This document shows, one piece after another, positions 62,720 to 64,000 of a stretch of 64,000 nucleotides of DNA. Every line of letters begins with the position of its first letter. The first letter of the stretch is position 1. This DNA is from Peribacillus frigoritolerans (GTDB lineage: Bacteria; Bacillota; Bacilli; Bacillales; DSM-1321), in NCBI RefSeq assembly GCF_001636405.1, contig NZ_KV440950.1:2813712-2877711 (forward strand), in the 5' to 3' direction. Under the pieces are notes generated by a model that saw only the letters and a program-made list of their open reading frames with translations, was not told the DNA's origin and did not search any database. The position numbers and the translations under genes were made by a program.

Positions 62720-63589
62720 CTAGCGAATCCTATTTTCTTTTCGAAATGTAGCCGGTGTCTTTTCATTGTACTTCTTAAAGGTACGATAAAATTGCGGCAT
62801 GCTTTCAAAACCACACATTTCGGCAATATGGGCAATGGTGTGATTCGTTTCCAGTAAAAGTTCCTTTGCCTTGATGATCCTTTTCGTGTTTAGATACACG
62901 ACTAACCCAATTCCAGTCGTTTCCTTAAAAACCCTGCTAAAATGAGCGGGACTGACCAATGCTTTTTGTGCAAGTATCGTCAGCGTCAATGGTTCATCCA
63001 TATGTTCATTAATATAGATTAAAATATCTTTCATCCATTCTGAACTATAGCTCTTGCCCTCGGATAATTCTTGTTTGCCATTTATCCGGATACGGTATAA
63101 ATCAAGTATGATCTGATGAACGGTCAGCAAACAAGCATGCCTCGAGCCCATCGATCGGCTATTCGTTTCTTGCAGGATGAGTTCTAGCTGTTCTTCCAAC
63201 TTTTCTTGTTCCTTCTGCGGCAATGATATTTTGTAATTCTTACTCTTTTTTGTCAGATCAAACAAGTGTAAATATGAAAAAGAATCATCAACCACATCTT
63301 TATATATTAATGTGGGACTGAAAAAGATAATGGTGGAGGTGACAGGGTCGTCCTTATTCGGTAAAGCCCTATGAATGGTATTGTTTGGGATCAGGAATAC
63401 ATCCCCTTGCTGCATATCATAAAACACATCACCGATAAAAAAGGTCCCTTTACCGTTATAAACATAAACAATTTCATAATGGTCATGCATATGATCGGAC
63501 AATTCATTCTGGGGACTTTTCGTATCTTGATAGACAAAAGAAAATGGGAAGAGTAAATCATGATTTAATGCATTATGGATTTTTTTCAT
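62720..63589 (-). CDS. AraC-family regulator with cupin sensor
   Basis: ATG 63589 follows AGGAGATG. The 289-aa protein has an N-terminal cupin (HDHYEIVYVYNGKGTFFIGD; MQQGDVFLIPNNTIHRALP) and a C-terminal AraC domain (LTILAQKALVSPAHFSRVF; IAEMCGFESMPQFYRTFKKY). It is divergent from the SAF/UxaA-type gene at 63788 and is likely to control it. Confidence 0.93.
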   Translation of the reverse strand: MKKIHNALNHDLLFPFSFVYQDTKSPQNELSDHMHDHYEIVYVYNGKGTFFIGDVFYDMQQGDVFLIPNNTIHRALPNKDDPVTSTIIFFSPTLIYKDVVDDSFSYLHLFDLTKKSKNYKISLPQKEQEKLEEQLELILQETNSRSMGSRHACLLTVHQIILDLYRIRINGKQELSEGKSYSSEWMKDILIYINEHMDEPLTLTILAQKALVSPAHFSRVFKETTGIGLVVYLNTKRIIKAKELLLETNHTIAHIAEMCGFESMPQFYRTFKKYNEKTPATFRKENRIR

Positions 63590-63787
63590 TTGTTCATCTC
63601 CTGAAAGTATAATACAACAATAATGAGTATATTTATAGCAAAATACGCAATTAATATTTCAAATATTGATGTTAAAATTAATAGAGGATTTGAAAATTAA
63701 AAAAATTCAAGGGAAAAATGAAAGGGCTTTCGGAATGGATTGGCGTTACCTTTAGAACTTCTTCACTCATGATAAGGAGGGAACAAA

Positions 63788-64000
63788 ATGAATAAATTTG
63801 TTCAATTGCATTCAAACGATGATGTTGTTATTTCCTTGGAGGGGATTCAGAAAGGACAGAGCCTCCAGATTCAAACAAAAGATAGGGGAATGATCCATAT
63901 CAAGGCACGTGATGACATTCCAAAAGGGCATAAATTGTTAGTGAATCCGGTTAAGCGAGGGGAGGACGTAATCAAATTTGGCTATTCGATTGGAAAAGCT
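63788..64000 (+). CDS. SAF-domain start of a UxaA/GarD-type dehydratase (cut by window edge)
   Basis: ATG 63788 follows ATAAGGAGGG and leads into 71 open codons to the window end. The sequence (VVISLEGIQKGQSLQIQ; IHIKARDDIPKGHKLLVNPV; GEDVIKFGYSIGKA) is the SAF domain that begins altronate and galactarate dehydratases. It is a relative of the split small subunit at 39620. Whether the catalytic domain is fused or encoded separately lies outside the window. Altronate dehydratase would fit the neighbouring hexuronate genes. Confidence 0.8.
   Translation, partial: MNKFVQLHSNDDVVISLEGIQKGQSLQIQTKDRGMIHIKARDDIPKGHKLLVNPVKRGEDVIKFGYSIGKA

Overview
The window looks like the chromosome of an endospore-forming Bacillaceae (Bacillus/Peribacillus-like). 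It is AT-rich with strong AGGAGG-type ribosome sites, frequent GTG/TTG starts, CcpA-type cre sites and B. subtilis-like gene families (YngL, and a yjm/exu-type hexuronate cluster). No rRNA, tRNA, CRISPR array, transposase or prophage gene was recognised.

Region 1 (1-10.0 kb) resembles a cell- or spore-surface locus. It holds the start of a GT2 glycosyltransferase, a 1,415-residue coiled-coil protein built on a 21-residue (three-heptad) period, a protein that looks like a catalytically degenerate Amidase_3 homologue, a GT-D-fold glycosyltransferase, a JAMM/MPN peptidase overlapped by an unlisted 48-codon basic ORF, a cysteine-bearing structural protein and a YngL/DUF1360 membrane protein. The spore assignment is inference.

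Region 2 (10.8-29.7 kb) is mixed: an MDR oxidoreductase, a GNAT acetyltransferase and an HPP membrane protein. Next comes a likely catabolic unit (AraC-GH39 regulator, MFS transporter, M20 amidohydrolase, L-serine ammonia-lyase with fused alpha-beta-ACT). After that come a decayed small secreted protein, a large secreted metallophosphoesterase, a kinase-regulator pair followed by two lipoproteins (ankyrin, double DUF4822), and a chemoreceptor gene broken by one frameshift.

Region 3 (30.0-52.9 kb) is the centrepiece: about 24 collinear genes for uptake and breakdown of sugar acids. A TRAP transporter with two binding proteins feeds a LarA-type (nickel-pincer) racemase/epimerase homologue, an IlvD/Edd dehydratase, a split UxaA-type dehydratase, a galactonate dehydratase (DgoD), two FAH-family proteins, an aldehyde dehydrogenase, a DHDPS-family aldolase, KDG kinase and KDPG aldolase. 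The nickel-pincer cofactor genes larE, larB, larC1, larC2 and a nickel-type permease form the distal end. The most economical reading is a nickel-dependent sugar-acid epimerase wired into combined oxidative (Weimberg-like) and phosphorylative (De Ley-Doudoroff-like) pathways. An IclR regulator is encoded inside the cluster, and upstream lie a near-consensus promoter, two matching 17-bp palindromes and a cre-like site.

Region 4 (53.2-64.0 kb) has an EamA exporter and then a hexuronate cluster parallel to B. subtilis yjm/exu: kdgK, yjmC-like, yjmD-like, kdgA/eda, uxuA, yjmF/uxuB, a KdgR-like LacI regulator and an ExuT-like MFS transporter. Three palindromes of the form CTAAAYCGRTTTAG sit before the kinase and the transporter, with a perfect cre before the transporter. 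An AraC regulator and the start of a further SAF/UxaA-type gene end the window.
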